Assembly: GCA_015057705.1 (NCBI GenBank)
Contig: SVDU01000013.1
Location: forward strand, 1-64,000
Reading direction: 5' to 3'
DNA: 64,000 nucleotides
DNA from: Paenibacillaceae bacterium
Lineage (GTDB): Bacteria > Bacillota > Clostridia > Lachnospirales > Lachnospiraceae
In this document: positions 8,379 to 15,941 of the stretch, piece by piece
Layout of the letters: each line of letters begins with the position of its first letter
Position numbering within the stretch: position 1 is the stretch's first letter
Notes under the pieces: generated by a model
The model's input: only the letters and a program-made list of their open reading frames with translations
The model's database searches: none
What the model was told of the DNA's origin: nothing
Made by a program: the position numbers and the translations under genes

Positions 8379-8867
8379 TTAGGGGGTAATTGTATCTTCC
8401 ATTTTCTGTTTTTTATTATCCCTTAATTCTTTAAAAAATTTTTTCATCATCTGGGCACATTCTTCCCCCAACACTCCGGATTCCATTTCCACCTGATGAT
8501 TAAATCCTTTTTCATGAAACAAATCAAGTACAGAGCCGGCGCATCCTGCCTTGGGATTCATACAGCCAACGACAACTTTCTTCATTCTTGACTGTACGAT
8601 TGCTCCCGCACACATGGGACAGGGTTCCAGGGTTACATACATGGTACAGTCTTCCAGTCTCCAGTCCCCCAGCTTTTTGCAGGCTTTTCGGATTGCAATG
8701 ATTTCTGCGTGGGATAGCACATCTTTATCTGATGTTCGCCGGTTGTATCCTCTGGCTATAACTTTATCTTCATAAACAATCACGCAGCCAATGGGTACTT
8801 CACCAACTGCTCCTGCTTTCTTTGCCTGTGTAACTGCCTGACGCATATATTTTTCATCTATTGTCAT
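8379..8867 (-). CDS. tadA: tRNA-specific adenosine deaminase
   Basis: A 162-residue TadA, which converts A34 to inosine in tRNA-Arg(ACG). The zinc/catalytic signature is complete: HAE (SHAEIIAI) at about residues 53-55 and PCPMC (LEPCPMCAGAI) at about 83-87. Length is normal for the family. The C-terminal region (HEKGFNHQVEMESGVL) is also typical. AGAGG precedes the ATG. It lies upstream of the SRP RNA on the same strand, as in Bacillus. Not to be confused with the pilus ATPase also called TadA at 41202. Confidence 0.96.
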   Translation of the reverse strand: MTIDEKYMRQAVTQAKKAGAVGEVPIGCVIVYEDKVIARGYNRRTSDKDVLSHAEIIAIRKACKKLGDWRLEDCTMYVTLEPCPMCAGAIVQSRMKKVVVGCMNPKAGCAGSVLDLFHEKGFNHQVEMESGVLGEECAQMMKKFFKELRDNKKQKMEDTITP

Positions 8868-8940
8868 AATGATTCCTCTTTGCTGTTTAATGTGTTATAC
8901 TTGTCCTAAGTATATCATGAAATAAAGGAATGGTGAATAG

Positions 8941-9636
8941 ATGAAGCTATGTGGTCTTCAAAAAACAACACTTCTGGATTATCCAGGTCATGTGGCTGCC
9001 ACAATTTTTCTCGGCGGCTGCAATTTCCGCTGCCCTTTTTGCCATAACAGCGGATTGATCGGGAGCGATGCAGAGTCACTGTTCTCAGAGGAAGAAATTT
9101 TAGATTTTCTTAAAAAGAGAAAAGGAATTCTGGAAGGTGTCTGTATTACTGGAGGAGAGCCCACCCTGGCTGCAGAACTGGAGTCATTGATCCGAAAAAT
9201 CCGGGAACTGGGTTATCTTATTAAACTTGACACCAACGGCTATCGTCCTGATGTATTAAAAAAGCTGATTACAGAAGATCTTCTGGATTATATAGCCATG
9301 GACATAAAATCCGGTCGGGAGCATTATAAGAAAGCGGCCGGAACCGGGGATCTTAAAATAAGGAATGTGGAAGAAAGCGCTGCATTTTTAATGGAAAACC
9401 GTATCCCATACGAATTTCGCACAACAGTCGTAAAAGGGATCCATACAATGGGGGATTTCGTGGATATCGGCAACTGGCTGGAGGGAGACTCTCAGTATTT
9501 TCTTCAGAATTATGTGGATTCTGATCAGGTTTTATGCCCGGGCTACTCTTCTTTTTCAGAAAGTGAACTGAAGGGATTTTTAAAAATATTAAAACCTTTT
9601 CTTCCGGGAGCTGCGCTTCGGGGTGAATCTTTTTAA
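8941..9636 (+). CDS. nrdG: anaerobic ribonucleotide reductase-activating-type radical SAM protein
   Basis: A 231-residue radical SAM protein. The CxxxCxxC cluster is GGCNFRCPFCHN at residues 27-38, preceded by the TTLLDYPGHVAATIF motif of the NrdG2 type (TIGR02495-like). GGEPT follows near residue 70 and an AMDIKS segment near 120. Such proteins reduce SAM to install a glycyl radical on class III ribonucleotide reductase or a related glycyl-radical enzyme. No nrdD or other glycyl-radical enzyme is in this window, so the partner is unknown. A GGAATGGTG-type ribosome-binding site precedes the ATG. It is divergent from tadA and convergent with the repeat-rich gene. Confidence 0.88.
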   Translation: MKLCGLQKTTLLDYPGHVAATIFLGGCNFRCPFCHNSGLIGSDAESLFSEEEILDFLKKRKGILEGVCITGGEPTLAAELESLIRKIRELGYLIKLDTNGYRPDVLKKLITEDLLDYIAMDIKSGREHYKKAAGTGDLKIRNVEESAAFLMENRIPYEFRTTVVKGIHTMGDFVDIGNWLEGDSQYFLQNYVDSDQVLCPGYSSFSESELKGFLKILKPFLPGAALRGESF

Positions 9637-9644
9637 CGCAAACC

Positions 9645-9665
9645 AGGGGGCTTTTTCAGCCCCCT
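9645..9665. terminator. shared hairpin between convergent genes
   Basis: AGGGGGCT (9645-9652) and AGCCCCCT (9658-9665) form a perfect 8-bp stem with a 5-nt loop. The stop codon of the minus-strand gene (9656-9658) lies in the loop and stem edge. The T tract is weak on both sides, so its efficiency is uncertain. Confidence 0.6.
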
Positions 9666-11449
9666 ACTTTTATATCCGTATACCAGAACCCAAAACGTCC
9701 GTCTTCCATTGGTTGATCTTTTGACAGCACAAAATTAGGAAAACCGAACATAGATGCCATATATCTTTCATTGCTGTAATAATGTCCCGGGATTCCCAGC
9801 AGATAGCGGGGAGTTCCTTCCGTGTTAAGCCTGGCGAGGATCAGATACCGGTAATTGTAGTAACCATGCAATAAGAAACTGTTATTTCCATATACCCAGG
9901 CATCTCTGGGGAGAAGACCGATATCCTGAGGCTTGATCGTCAGAATTTCACATCCATCTTCATAATCAAACGCCAGAATCCTGGTATGTTCTTTCTTTAA
10001 TTTTTCCCAGATCACACTATGTTGATTTTCTTCCTGGCTTTCATTTTGGCGCAAATGTTCCAGTACCTCCGGATCACCAAGCTTTGGTTCCGTTTGGTCT
10101 TGGTTTTTCGTTTCTTTTATTACGGCATCTGCGCGGTACAAACGGGTAGTTCCTGCTTCAGGCTCAAGAAATACATCTGCATCCTCTGCCAGATCTGCGT
10201 CGCCCGAACTCATCTGAACAGATTCTTTTAATCCGCCATCTTCCGCTTCAGACATCGTTGGCTTTGGCATTAAGGGAACAGATTCCTGCTGACTTTGCAA
10301 AACGGTCTGAGCCTCTTCGGATGGGTCTGTATGTACGGACTCTGCAGACATCGGTACCGTTGGACGCGGCGTTGGAGATGTCGGGCCGGTTGGGTTGGGC
10401 ACAGGAGGCATTGACCCTGTCGGCATTGGGGCTGTGGGCATAGTTCCGGCCGGCATTGGTGATGTCGGCATTGGCCCTGTCGGCATTGACCGTGTCGGCA
10501 TTGGCCCTGTCGGCATTGACCGTGTCGGCATTGGCCCTGTCGGCATTGACCGTGTTGGCATTGGCTCTGTCGGCATTGACCGTGTTGGCATTGGCCCTGT
10601 CGGCATTGACCGTGGCATTGCACCATTAGGTATTGGCGCTGTTGGCATTGAACCATTGGGCATTGGGGCTGTGGGCATTGGTCCTGTGGGACGCGGTTCC
10701 TGCCACCAGCCAGGAATCGGTCCGGTCATGGCCGGGCGTGTGTTTTGCTGTCTATCCGGCGCAGGCGCAGTCACTGAAGGCGGATTTCCCTGCCTCACTC
10801 CTGCTGTTGGACCGGTCATTCTGGTTTTTCCATCTTGCGGTATGGAACCTGTCATCTGCTGGATCTCAGGCATGAGACTCTCGGCCTCCGGGCTTGGCTC
10901 ACTGTCGGATGACACCGGACTCTCCGCCTGGAGAAGAACCTCTTCTTTATTTTTTGTATCCTGACTGTCTCCATCTTCCAGTGGAAACTCTTTTTCTATC
11001 TCCTGAACAGCTTTTTTGATCTGTTCTTCCGATATGGCAGAATTTTCTTTTACAGCAGAATCTGTATTTTCCAGATCAACTGCCGCCGCATGAGCAACTG
11101 CGTCCTCCCATATGGTGGTATAAGATCTCCATGTATTTTTTACATCATGTATGGTCAGTCCAAAACATTGGTCCATATTAAAACCGGAACGTTCAATATC
11201 ATTTACGGATACTGTGGCTCTGAATTCACCGGAACCGCCTCGTATGAAAATATTACCAAGGTATATTTCCTGTTCTCCGGCCAATAGATAAACTCCAATG
11301 TCGTTACCGCCTACATAAATTCTTTTCACACTTACCGTAATTTTGCACTGGATCCCTCTCGTCTCTATCTTGGCAAATCCGATGTTTTTTCCTTTGACTC
11401 CGCCTTCGTAGGCATAAATATATGAGATTAGTCTTCGATAGTTAGACAT
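9656..11449 (-). CDS. repeat-rich two-domain protein of unknown function
   Basis: A 597-residue protein with no signal peptide or membrane segment. Residues 1-110 form a predicted beta-rich domain (starts MSNYRRLISYIYAYEGG). Residues 110-230 are acidic and disordered. Residues about 230-360 are a Met-Pro-Thr-rich tract of decapeptides (TGPMPTRSMP), encoded by 30-bp near-identical DNA repeats. Residues 470-597 form a second domain with many aromatics (DAWVYGNNSFLLHGYYNYRY). From memory the C-terminal domain resembles a Lachnospiraceae family annotated as DUF6128; this needs a search. AGGAG lies 7 nt before the ATG. The gene stands alone between convergent nrdG and divergent nagB. Confidence 0.8.
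   Translation of the reverse strand: MSNYRRLISYIYAYEGGVKGKNIGFAKIETRGIQCKITVSVKRIYVGGNDIGVYLLAGEQEIYLGNIFIRGGSGEFRATVSVNDIERSGFNMDQCFGLTIHDVKNTWRSYTTIWEDAVAHAAAVDLENTDSAVKENSAISEEQIKKAVQEIEKEFPLEDGDSQDTKNKEEVLLQAESPVSSDSEPSPEAESLMPEIQQMTGSIPQDGKTRMTGPTAGVRQGNPPSVTAPAPDRQQNTRPAMTGPIPGWWQEPRPTGPMPTAPMPNGSMPTAPIPNGAMPRSMPTGPMPTRSMPTEPMPTRSMPTGPMPTRSMPTGPMPTRSMPTGPMPTSPMPAGTMPTAPMPTGSMPPVPNPTGPTSPTPRPTVPMSAESVHTDPSEEAQTVLQSQQESVPLMPKPTMSEAEDGGLKESVQMSSGDADLAEDADVFLEPEAGTTRLYRADAVIKETKNQDQTEPKLGDPEVLEHLRQNESQEENQHSVIWEKLKKEHTRILAFDYEDGCEILTIKPQDIGLLPRDAWVYGNNSFLLHGYYNYRYLILARLNTEGTPRYLLGIPGHYYSNERYMASMFGFPNFVLSKDQPMEDGRFGFWYTDIKVGG
10407..10690. repeat. 30-bp tandem repeat inside the coding sequence
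   Basis: A core of about five 30-bp units (GGCATTGGCCCTGTCGGCAT followed by TGACCGTGTC) runs from about 10467 to 10615 with only one or two base changes. Degenerate 15-bp half-units flank it from about 10407 to 10690. Each unit encodes TGPMPTRSMP on the minus strand. The near identity at DNA level implies recent slippage or unequal exchange, so copy number may vary between strains and could be affected by assembly. Confidence 0.95.
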
Positions 11450-11487
11450 GCCACCACTCCTTTATCACTATTTTATGCAAAATGGCA

Positions 11488-11516
11488 TTGCATCTATGAC
11501 ATAAAAATGATATCCT
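11488..11516 (+). promoter_or_regulatory. promoter of nagB
   Basis: TTGCAT (11488-11493), 17 bp, TATCCT (11511-11516), about 50 bp before the nagB start codon. A moderate match, placed correctly. Confidence 0.55.
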
Positions 11517-11566
11517 AATGAAAGAATAAAATAAAAATTTTTTCCAAAATATGGAGGATGATAAAA

Positions 11567-12301
11567 ATGAAGCTTTACCGTGCAAAAGACTACTATGACA
11601 TGAGCCGAAAAGCAGCCAATATTATATCTGCCCAGATCATTATGAAACCAAATTGCGTTCTGGGACTTGCTACCGGTTCTACACCTGTAGGTACCTACAA
11701 ACAGCTGATTGAATGGTACAACAAAGGTGATTTGGATTTTTCCCGGGTAAAAACAGCAAACCTTGATGAATACAAGGGATTAACCAGAGACAATGACCAG
11801 AGTTACTACCACTTTATGAAGCAGAATTTATTTATGCACGTAAATATCGATGTAACCAATACCCATATACCTGATGGAATGGAATCTGATGCAGAAAAAG
11901 AAGCTGCCAGATATGAAGAGATTCTCAGAAATCTGGGCGGCATTGACTTACAGATTCTTGGACTTGGTCATAATGGGCACATCGGTTTTAATGAGCCTTC
12001 CGATATCTTCCCAAAAGATACCCACATTGTTGACTTACAGGAAAGCACCATTGAAGCCAATAAGCGTTTTTTTGAATCTGTAGATGAGGTTCCGCGCCAG
12101 GCTTATACCATGGGAATCGGTACAATTATCAGAGCGAAAAAAATCCTGTTAATGGTAAGCGGCGAAGATAAGGCTGAAATTCTGTATAATGCCCTTTGCG
12201 GTCCGGTAACTCCAAAAGTTCCTGCTTCCATACTGCAGCTCCATCCGGATGTAATTATTGTAGCCGATGAAGCAGCATTGTCAAAATGGGAAACAAACTA
12301 A
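11567..12301 (+). CDS. nagB: glucosamine-6-phosphate deaminase
   Basis: A 244-residue NagB, converting glucosamine 6-phosphate to fructose 6-phosphate and ammonia. GLATGSTPVGTY near residue 33 is the phosphate-binding loop. NLDEY at about residues 64-68 contains the catalytic Asp. GLGHNGHIGFNEP near residue 127 contains the active-site Asp/His region. Length fits the short bacterial form without the allosteric extension of E. coli NagB. The start is the ATG at 11567, because the upstream in-frame ATG at 11558 abuts the GGAGG ribosome-binding site, which sits 9 nt before 11567. No nagA or PTS gene is adjacent. Confidence 0.96.
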   Translation: MKLYRAKDYYDMSRKAANIISAQIIMKPNCVLGLATGSTPVGTYKQLIEWYNKGDLDFSRVKTANLDEYKGLTRDNDQSYYHFMKQNLFMHVNIDVTNTHIPDGMESDAEKEAARYEEILRNLGGIDLQILGLGHNGHIGFNEPSDIFPKDTHIVDLQESTIEANKRFFESVDEVPRQAYTMGIGTIIRAKKILLMVSGEDKAEILYNALCGPVTPKVPASILQLHPDVIIVADEAALSKWETN

Positions 12302-12303
12302 TC

Positions 12304-12332
12304 TTGACGTAAATTGCTTACAATGATATAAT
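12304..12332 (+). promoter_or_regulatory. consensus promoter of the ABC-2 exporter leader
   Basis: TTGACG (12304-12309), exactly 17 bp, TATAAT (12327-12332). It starts 3 nt after the nagB stop codon. Predicted transcription start is near 12340, giving a leader of about 315 nt before the first exporter gene. Confidence 0.85.
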
Positions 12333-12364
12333 GAGTTAAATTTTTTTAAAGGAGGTGAGACGCT

Positions 12365-12517
12365 GTGGGAAATATATCTATTAAAGCTACTTCATTATGG
12401 ACTAATATTAATAATATATCTGCTGTTTTCGGTAATTTTGACGCGTCCGTGTATCAGTGCGCCCATTTTTACGAAAAAGGCAGCGTCTCATCTGAAAATT
12501 ATTCTGTTAGCCGGTAG
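12365..12517 (+). CDS. possible 50-codon leader peptide
   Basis: An in-frame GTG start with AAAGGAGGTGA about 9 nt upstream opens a 50-codon frame ending in TAG at 12515-12517. The peptide is rich in Asn, Ser and aromatic residues and has no recognisable domain. Its start codon lies at the 3' end of one arm of the 10-nt inverted repeat and its 3' part contains the other arm, so translation would disrupt the closed structure and could affect the downstream terminator. It may be a regulatory uORF, or the frame may be incidental to a structured RNA. Confidence 0.4.
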   Translation: MGNISIKATSLWTNINNISAVFGNFDASVYQCAHFYEKGSVSSENYSVSR

Positions 12518-12549
12518 GCTTTACCACTGGTTTTTCGGTTGATTTTCCG

Positions 12550-12577
12550 CCCGGATGCTCCTGCACCGGGTTTTTTT
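12550..12577 (+). terminator. leader terminator before the ABC-2 exporter
   Basis: CCCGG (12550-12554) pairs with CCGGG (12566-12570), with an A/A mismatch then TGC/GCA above it, followed by seven T (12571-12577). It lies 80 nt before the first exporter gene, so read-through must occur for expression. Confidence 0.8.
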
Positions 12578-12656
12578 GTGCGTTTTTTTCGAAATGGCAG
12601 TCTGAACGGACATTTTCCACTTTGATTCTAAACACACAATATGGAGGAAATGACCT

Positions 12657-13487
12657 ATGAAACAGGTAAAAACCATTCTGTCCGGCTGCGGCTCTCTCTC
12701 AAGAGTCGTATGCTCCACAACTTTAATCTGCTCGAAACAAATTTTTGACGGAGGCTTTCTCTGTGTAGCTGGAGGATACGTTGTCCAGATTGTCCAGTTC
12801 ATTATGCTGACCTTTATCTGGAAGACTTTGGCCAGCACAAATGCTCTGCCAACAAACGTATCTTTGGACCAGTTAATGACCTACACGCTGATGTCTGCTG
12901 TATTACATGTGGAATTAAATATTATTTCTCCCGCCACTTCGTCCTTGTGGGAGGGATCCGTCATTGGGCGTTTTTTAAGGCCCATGGCAATTGAAGCAAG
13001 CTTTATTTCAGAAACCATTGGCCGATTCTGGGTTCCCAACTTCTTATTTCTGGGTATTCCTTTATTGCTTTTTGCACCAGTTCTGTCTGTCAGTCCATTG
13101 CCTGCTTCTTTCCGTATGGGAATTCTCTCTCTCATAAGCCTGCTGCTGGCTATTTGTATTGGATTTGCCATAGATTTGCTTTTCGCTTCTCTGGCCATGA
13201 ATCTGAAAAATGGATGCTTTGCGGCTCTTGCGGTCAGAGAGGCGGTTTATTCCCTGCTTTCCGGAGAAATGATACCATTTTCTTTATTTCCAAAGAAATT
13301 GGGAACGCTTTTTTCCCTGCTTCCATTGGGCTCAGTCGCCCATGGACCTTTAACCATCTACACCGGCACCGCCCATTTCCCTCACAGGGTTCTGGCGCTT
13401 CAGTTTTTCTGGACTGTTAGTTTATGGGCTCTTGCTATTTACGTATTTAATAAAAGCAAAGAAAGGATGATCTCTTTTGGTGGATAA
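12657..13487 (+). CDS. ABC-2 type exporter permease, first subunit
   Basis: A 276-residue integral membrane protein with about six hydrophobic segments (about residues 37-57, 65-80, 125-150, 158-185, 200-225, 245-265). The overall pattern matches ABC-2 permeases paired with a COG4586-type ATPase. The substrate is unknown; such three-gene systems are often drug or lipid exporters. GGAGG lies 9 nt before the ATG. It overlaps the second permease gene by 11 nt, so the two are probably translationally coupled and form a heterodimeric channel. Expression is probably controlled by the leader at 12340-12600. Confidence 0.85.
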   Translation: MKQVKTILSGCGSLSRVVCSTTLICSKQIFDGGFLCVAGGYVVQIVQFIMLTFIWKTLASTNALPTNVSLDQLMTYTLMSAVLHVELNIISPATSSLWEGSVIGRFLRPMAIEASFISETIGRFWVPNFLFLGIPLLLFAPVLSVSPLPASFRMGILSLISLLLAICIGFAIDLLFASLAMNLKNGCFAALAVREAVYSLLSGEMIPFSLFPKKLGTLFSLLPLGSVAHGPLTIYTGTAHFPHRVLALQFFWTVSLWALAIYVFNKSKERMISFGG

Positions 13488-14337
13488 TTTTAAAATATTA
13501 ATCAGGCTTTACAGGCAATATGCAAAAATGGATTTATTATGGTTTCTACGGGATACCCGTTATTTCTTTATTCAACTGGTCTCTGATGTTGTTAGTTGTG
13601 GCTGCACCATTGCAGGTGTCTGCCTGTTATCCGCAAATTTTAAAAACTTTTCCGGTATGACCCAAAATGAAATTTTATTTATGATGGGTTACGCTCTCTT
13701 TATTGACGGTATTTTCATGGTATTTTTTATGGGCAATAATACCGGCATGGTCAGCCGGATTATTGGCCGTGGGCAGCTTGACCACATAATGATTCAGCCT
13801 GTCCCTCTGTGGGCAGAACTTCTGGCACAGGGTTTTTCCCCTGTTTCTGGTTCTCCCATCATGATTTTCGGAACAGGGCTTACTGCTTACAGTGCCATAA
13901 GAGCTGGTTTACCTATAAATGCTTTTACTTTATTGCTGTTTCTTTTTTACAGCATTTGCTCAATTATCATTGTAATGTCATTTATCTATCTGATTTCCTG
14001 CTCTGCGTTCTATGCCCCTGCTGCTGCAGAGGAGATTGCTGGCGTGGGCAAGGAATTATTTTCTTCATTAAAAACTTACCCGCTGGGTAATATGAAAGGC
14101 TTTCAAAAACACATTTTTTTGTCCTTGATTCCTGTGGGACTTTGTGCCTGGCTTCCTTCCACACTTTTAATAAAAGCTGGGAAATACGGATTAGAGGAAG
14201 TTTTCGTTCCGGAAGCGTTCTATCTGCCTATTGCAGCCGCAATTTTTTCTATTATAGCAATTATCACATTCAGGAAAGGAATGAAATATTATGAAACCTA
14301 TGGTTCTCCAAGATACTCCGGCTTTGGCCATCGATAA
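13477..14337 (+). CDS. ABC-2 type exporter permease, second subunit
   Basis: A 286-residue membrane protein of the ABC-2 class, with about six hydrophobic segments including ones near residues 30-55, 65-90, 145-180 and 240-265. It begins with GTG inside the 3' end of the first permease gene. The segment IIGRGQLDHIMIQPVPLWAELL resembles the cytoplasmic loop of this permease family (PF06182-like, from memory). It pairs with the permease at 12657 and the ATPase at 14291. The 47-nt overlap with the ATPase gene again suggests coupled translation. Confidence 0.85.
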   Translation: MVDNFKILIRLYRQYAKMDLLWFLRDTRYFFIQLVSDVVSCGCTIAGVCLLSANFKNFSGMTQNEILFMMGYALFIDGIFMVFFMGNNTGMVSRIIGRGQLDHIMIQPVPLWAELLAQGFSPVSGSPIMIFGTGLTAYSAIRAGLPINAFTLLLFLFYSICSIIIVMSFIYLISCSAFYAPAAAEEIAGVGKELFSSLKTYPLGNMKGFQKHIFLSLIPVGLCAWLPSTLLIKAGKYGLEEVFVPEAFYLPIAAAIFSIIAIITFRKGMKYYETYGSPRYSGFGHR

Positions 14338-15301
14338 TATAACAAAAGAATACTGCCAGTGGCAGCGAAGCGGCAATGCCCGCGACATTATTAAAAATCT
14401 TCTTCACCCGGATAAGCGAGTGGTAACAGCTCTTGATCACGTATCGCTTGAGGTAAAGAAAGGGGAATTCGTGGCTTATGCAGGTGCCAATGGTGCCGGT
14501 AAAAGCACTACAATAAAAATTCTTTCCGGTATTCTCATGCCTACAGAAGGAACGGTATCTGTACTGGGATTAAATCCTGCCAAAGACCGGATCAGACTCA
14601 TGAGCCATATCGGAGTCCTGTTTGGTCAGCGTACAGAATTATGGTGGGACCATCCGGTGATATCCAGCTTCCAATGGAAAAAGGAGGTATGGAACATTCC
14701 GGATTCCGTTTACAAAAAGAATCTGGATATGGTTACAGATCTTTTGGATCTTTCCGATATTCTAAAAACCTTTACCAGGGAGCTGAGTCTTGGGCAGCGA
14801 ATGCGGGCGGATATCGCCATGCTTCTGCTTCACAGTCCGGAACTGATTTTTCTTGATGAGCCCACACTTGGTCTTGATGTACTTGCCAAGCAGCAGATGA
14901 TCCGGTTTTTAAAGATGATTAACCTTGAAAACAAAACAACCGTGGTGGTAACCAGCCATGATATGGACGATCTGGAGGAAATGGCCCAGAGAATCATTCT
15001 TATTAACAAGGGGAAAATTGCATTTGACGGTGACTTTGATGAACTACGAAATGTGATGGGAGGCTTTTACCGGATTGTCCTTACTACGGAAAAAGAAGAG
15101 ACACCACTTTCCATTCCGGGTATGTGGCTTTTAAAAACAGAAAGCGGTGTACACGAATACGAATTTGACCGGAATGTACTAGGAATCCATAAGGTTATGG
15201 GGTTACTTTCTGAATTTTCCCAGATCCTTGATATGGAAATTAAAAAGGCACCCATTGAAGATGTAGTGGCTAATTTATATCTGAGCTGGCGTGAAAATTA
15301 A
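14291..15301 (+). CDS. ABC-2 exporter ATP-binding protein
   Basis: A 336-residue ATPase. Walker A GANGAGKSTT is at about residues 69-78, the Q-loop region contains FGQRTELWWD, the signature is LSLGQRMRAD (a variant of LSGGQ) near 170, Walker B LIFLDEPTLGLD near 191, and the H-loop TSHDMDD near 222. The C-terminal 80 residues are an extension typical of COG4586-type (YadG/NatA-like) ATPases. AGGAAAGGA lies 10 nt before the ATG. Together with the two permeases it makes a complete exporter. Confidence 0.92.
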   Translation: MKPMVLQDTPALAIDNITKEYCQWQRSGNARDIIKNLLHPDKRVVTALDHVSLEVKKGEFVAYAGANGAGKSTTIKILSGILMPTEGTVSVLGLNPAKDRIRLMSHIGVLFGQRTELWWDHPVISSFQWKKEVWNIPDSVYKKNLDMVTDLLDLSDILKTFTRELSLGQRMRADIAMLLLHSPELIFLDEPTLGLDVLAKQQMIRFLKMINLENKTTVVVTSHDMDDLEEMAQRIILINKGKIAFDGDFDELRNVMGGFYRIVLTTEKEETPLSIPGMWLLKTESGVHEYEFDRNVLGIHKVMGLLSEFSQILDMEIKKAPIEDVVANLYLSWREN

Positions 15302-15303
15302 CA

Positions 15304-15332
15304 GTTGGTTTTTTCGTAGGTTTAGTGTAGAA
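15304..15332 (+). promoter_or_regulatory. possible promoter of bacteriohemerythrin
   Basis: TTGGTT (15304-15309), 17 bp, TAGAAT (15327-15332), about 37 bp before the start codon. A partial match to consensus; alternatives cannot be excluded. Confidence 0.45.
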
Positions 15333-15368
15333 TATACTTACATTATTTATAACGAAAGAGGTGTACAT

Positions 15369-15773
15369 ATGGCATACGCATTTACAAAAGATCTGGAGAC
15401 CGGAAACCAGTTAATCGATTCAGAACACCGTCAGCTGATTGATGCGATCAATAATTTACTGACTGCCTGCTCCACCGGCAAAGGCCGTGCAGAGCTGGCC
15501 AATACTACTAAGTTTTTACAGGATTATACTGCCAAGCATTTTGGAGACGAGGAAAAACTCCAGCTTCAGAGCCAGTATCCCGATTATGCAAATCACAAGC
15601 GCTACCATGAAGAGTTTAAGAAGGTAGTTGCAGGAATCTGCCAGAAGCTTGATAAGGAAGGCCCTACCATTGCACTGGTTGGCGAAGTAAACAGTGCCAT
15701 TGCAGGTTGGCTGATTAACCATATCAAAAAAGAAGATGTCAAAGTTGCAACTCATATAAAAAACAGATCCTGA
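15369..15773 (+). CDS. bacteriohemerythrin
   Basis: A 134-residue four-helix di-iron oxygen-binding protein. The ligand pattern is complete: His in DSEHRQLID near residue 20, His/Glu in KHFGDEEKL near 56-60, paired His in NHKRYHEEF near 75-79, and His/Asp in HIKKEDVKV near the C-terminus. In anaerobes these soluble single-domain proteins are thought to bind or scavenge O2. The ATG at 15369 is chosen because AAGAGGTG lies just upstream and the homologous region begins there; a longer frame from 15291 overlaps the ATPase gene. Own terminator downstream. Confidence 0.95.
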   Translation: MAYAFTKDLETGNQLIDSEHRQLIDAINNLLTACSTGKGRAELANTTKFLQDYTAKHFGDEEKLQLQSQYPDYANHKRYHEEFKKVVAGICQKLDKEGPTIALVGEVNSAIAGWLINHIKKEDVKVATHIKNRS

Positions 15774-15794
15774 TCCAAATAAGAATAATCAGCA

Positions 15795-15834
15795 AACAGC
15801 TTCTTACCAGATTTCTGGCAGGAAGCTGTTTTTT
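15795..15834 (+). terminator. terminator of bacteriohemerythrin
   Basis: AACAGCTTC (15795-15803) pairs with GAAGCTGTT (15822-15830) with further CCAG/CTGG pairing inside, followed by T run to 15834. Confidence 0.9.
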
Positions 15835-15941
15835 GTGCTGTGGCACAAAATAATTGCTGTGCTCTCTTTTCATTCCGTCTGTATTTTGGTAAAATAGGTT
15901 CAGAAATCAAAAACAAACTACTGGAAAGAAGGTACATGATT

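Larger units (their letters stand above)
12340..12600 (+). promoter_or_regulatory. structured leader / candidate attenuator or riboswitch
   Basis: A strong SD-like sequence (AAAGGAGGTGA) begins the leader. TGAGACGCTG (12356-12365) is the perfect 10-nt complement of CAGCGTCTCA (12481-12490), closing a domain of about 135 nt. This is followed by a weak hairpin with T5 (12511-12535) and a stronger terminator with T7 (12550-12577). The sequence within the closed domain overlaps a 50-codon small ORF. A promoter, a closed domain and a terminator before a transporter operon is the layout of an attenuator or riboswitch. I could not match it to a known class (not obviously M-box, yybP-ykoY, ykkC, lysine or T-box). 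Confidence 0.65.

Noticed and set aside
10467-10615. Possible CRISPR array
   Set aside because: The 30-bp units are directly adjacent with no spacers, stay in frame and encode a protein repeat.
10395-10964. 189-codon plus-strand frame made of VGIGPVGIDR-type repeats
   Set aside because: It is a by-product of the 30-bp coding repeats of the minus-strand gene, has no ribosome-binding site and no family resemblance. The other minus frame at 10270-10656 is rejected for the same reason.
12340-12600. Known riboswitch class (M-box, yybP-ykoY, ykkC, lysine, T-box)
   Set aside because: None of the core conserved sequences of these classes could be found by eye; left as an unassigned attenuator.
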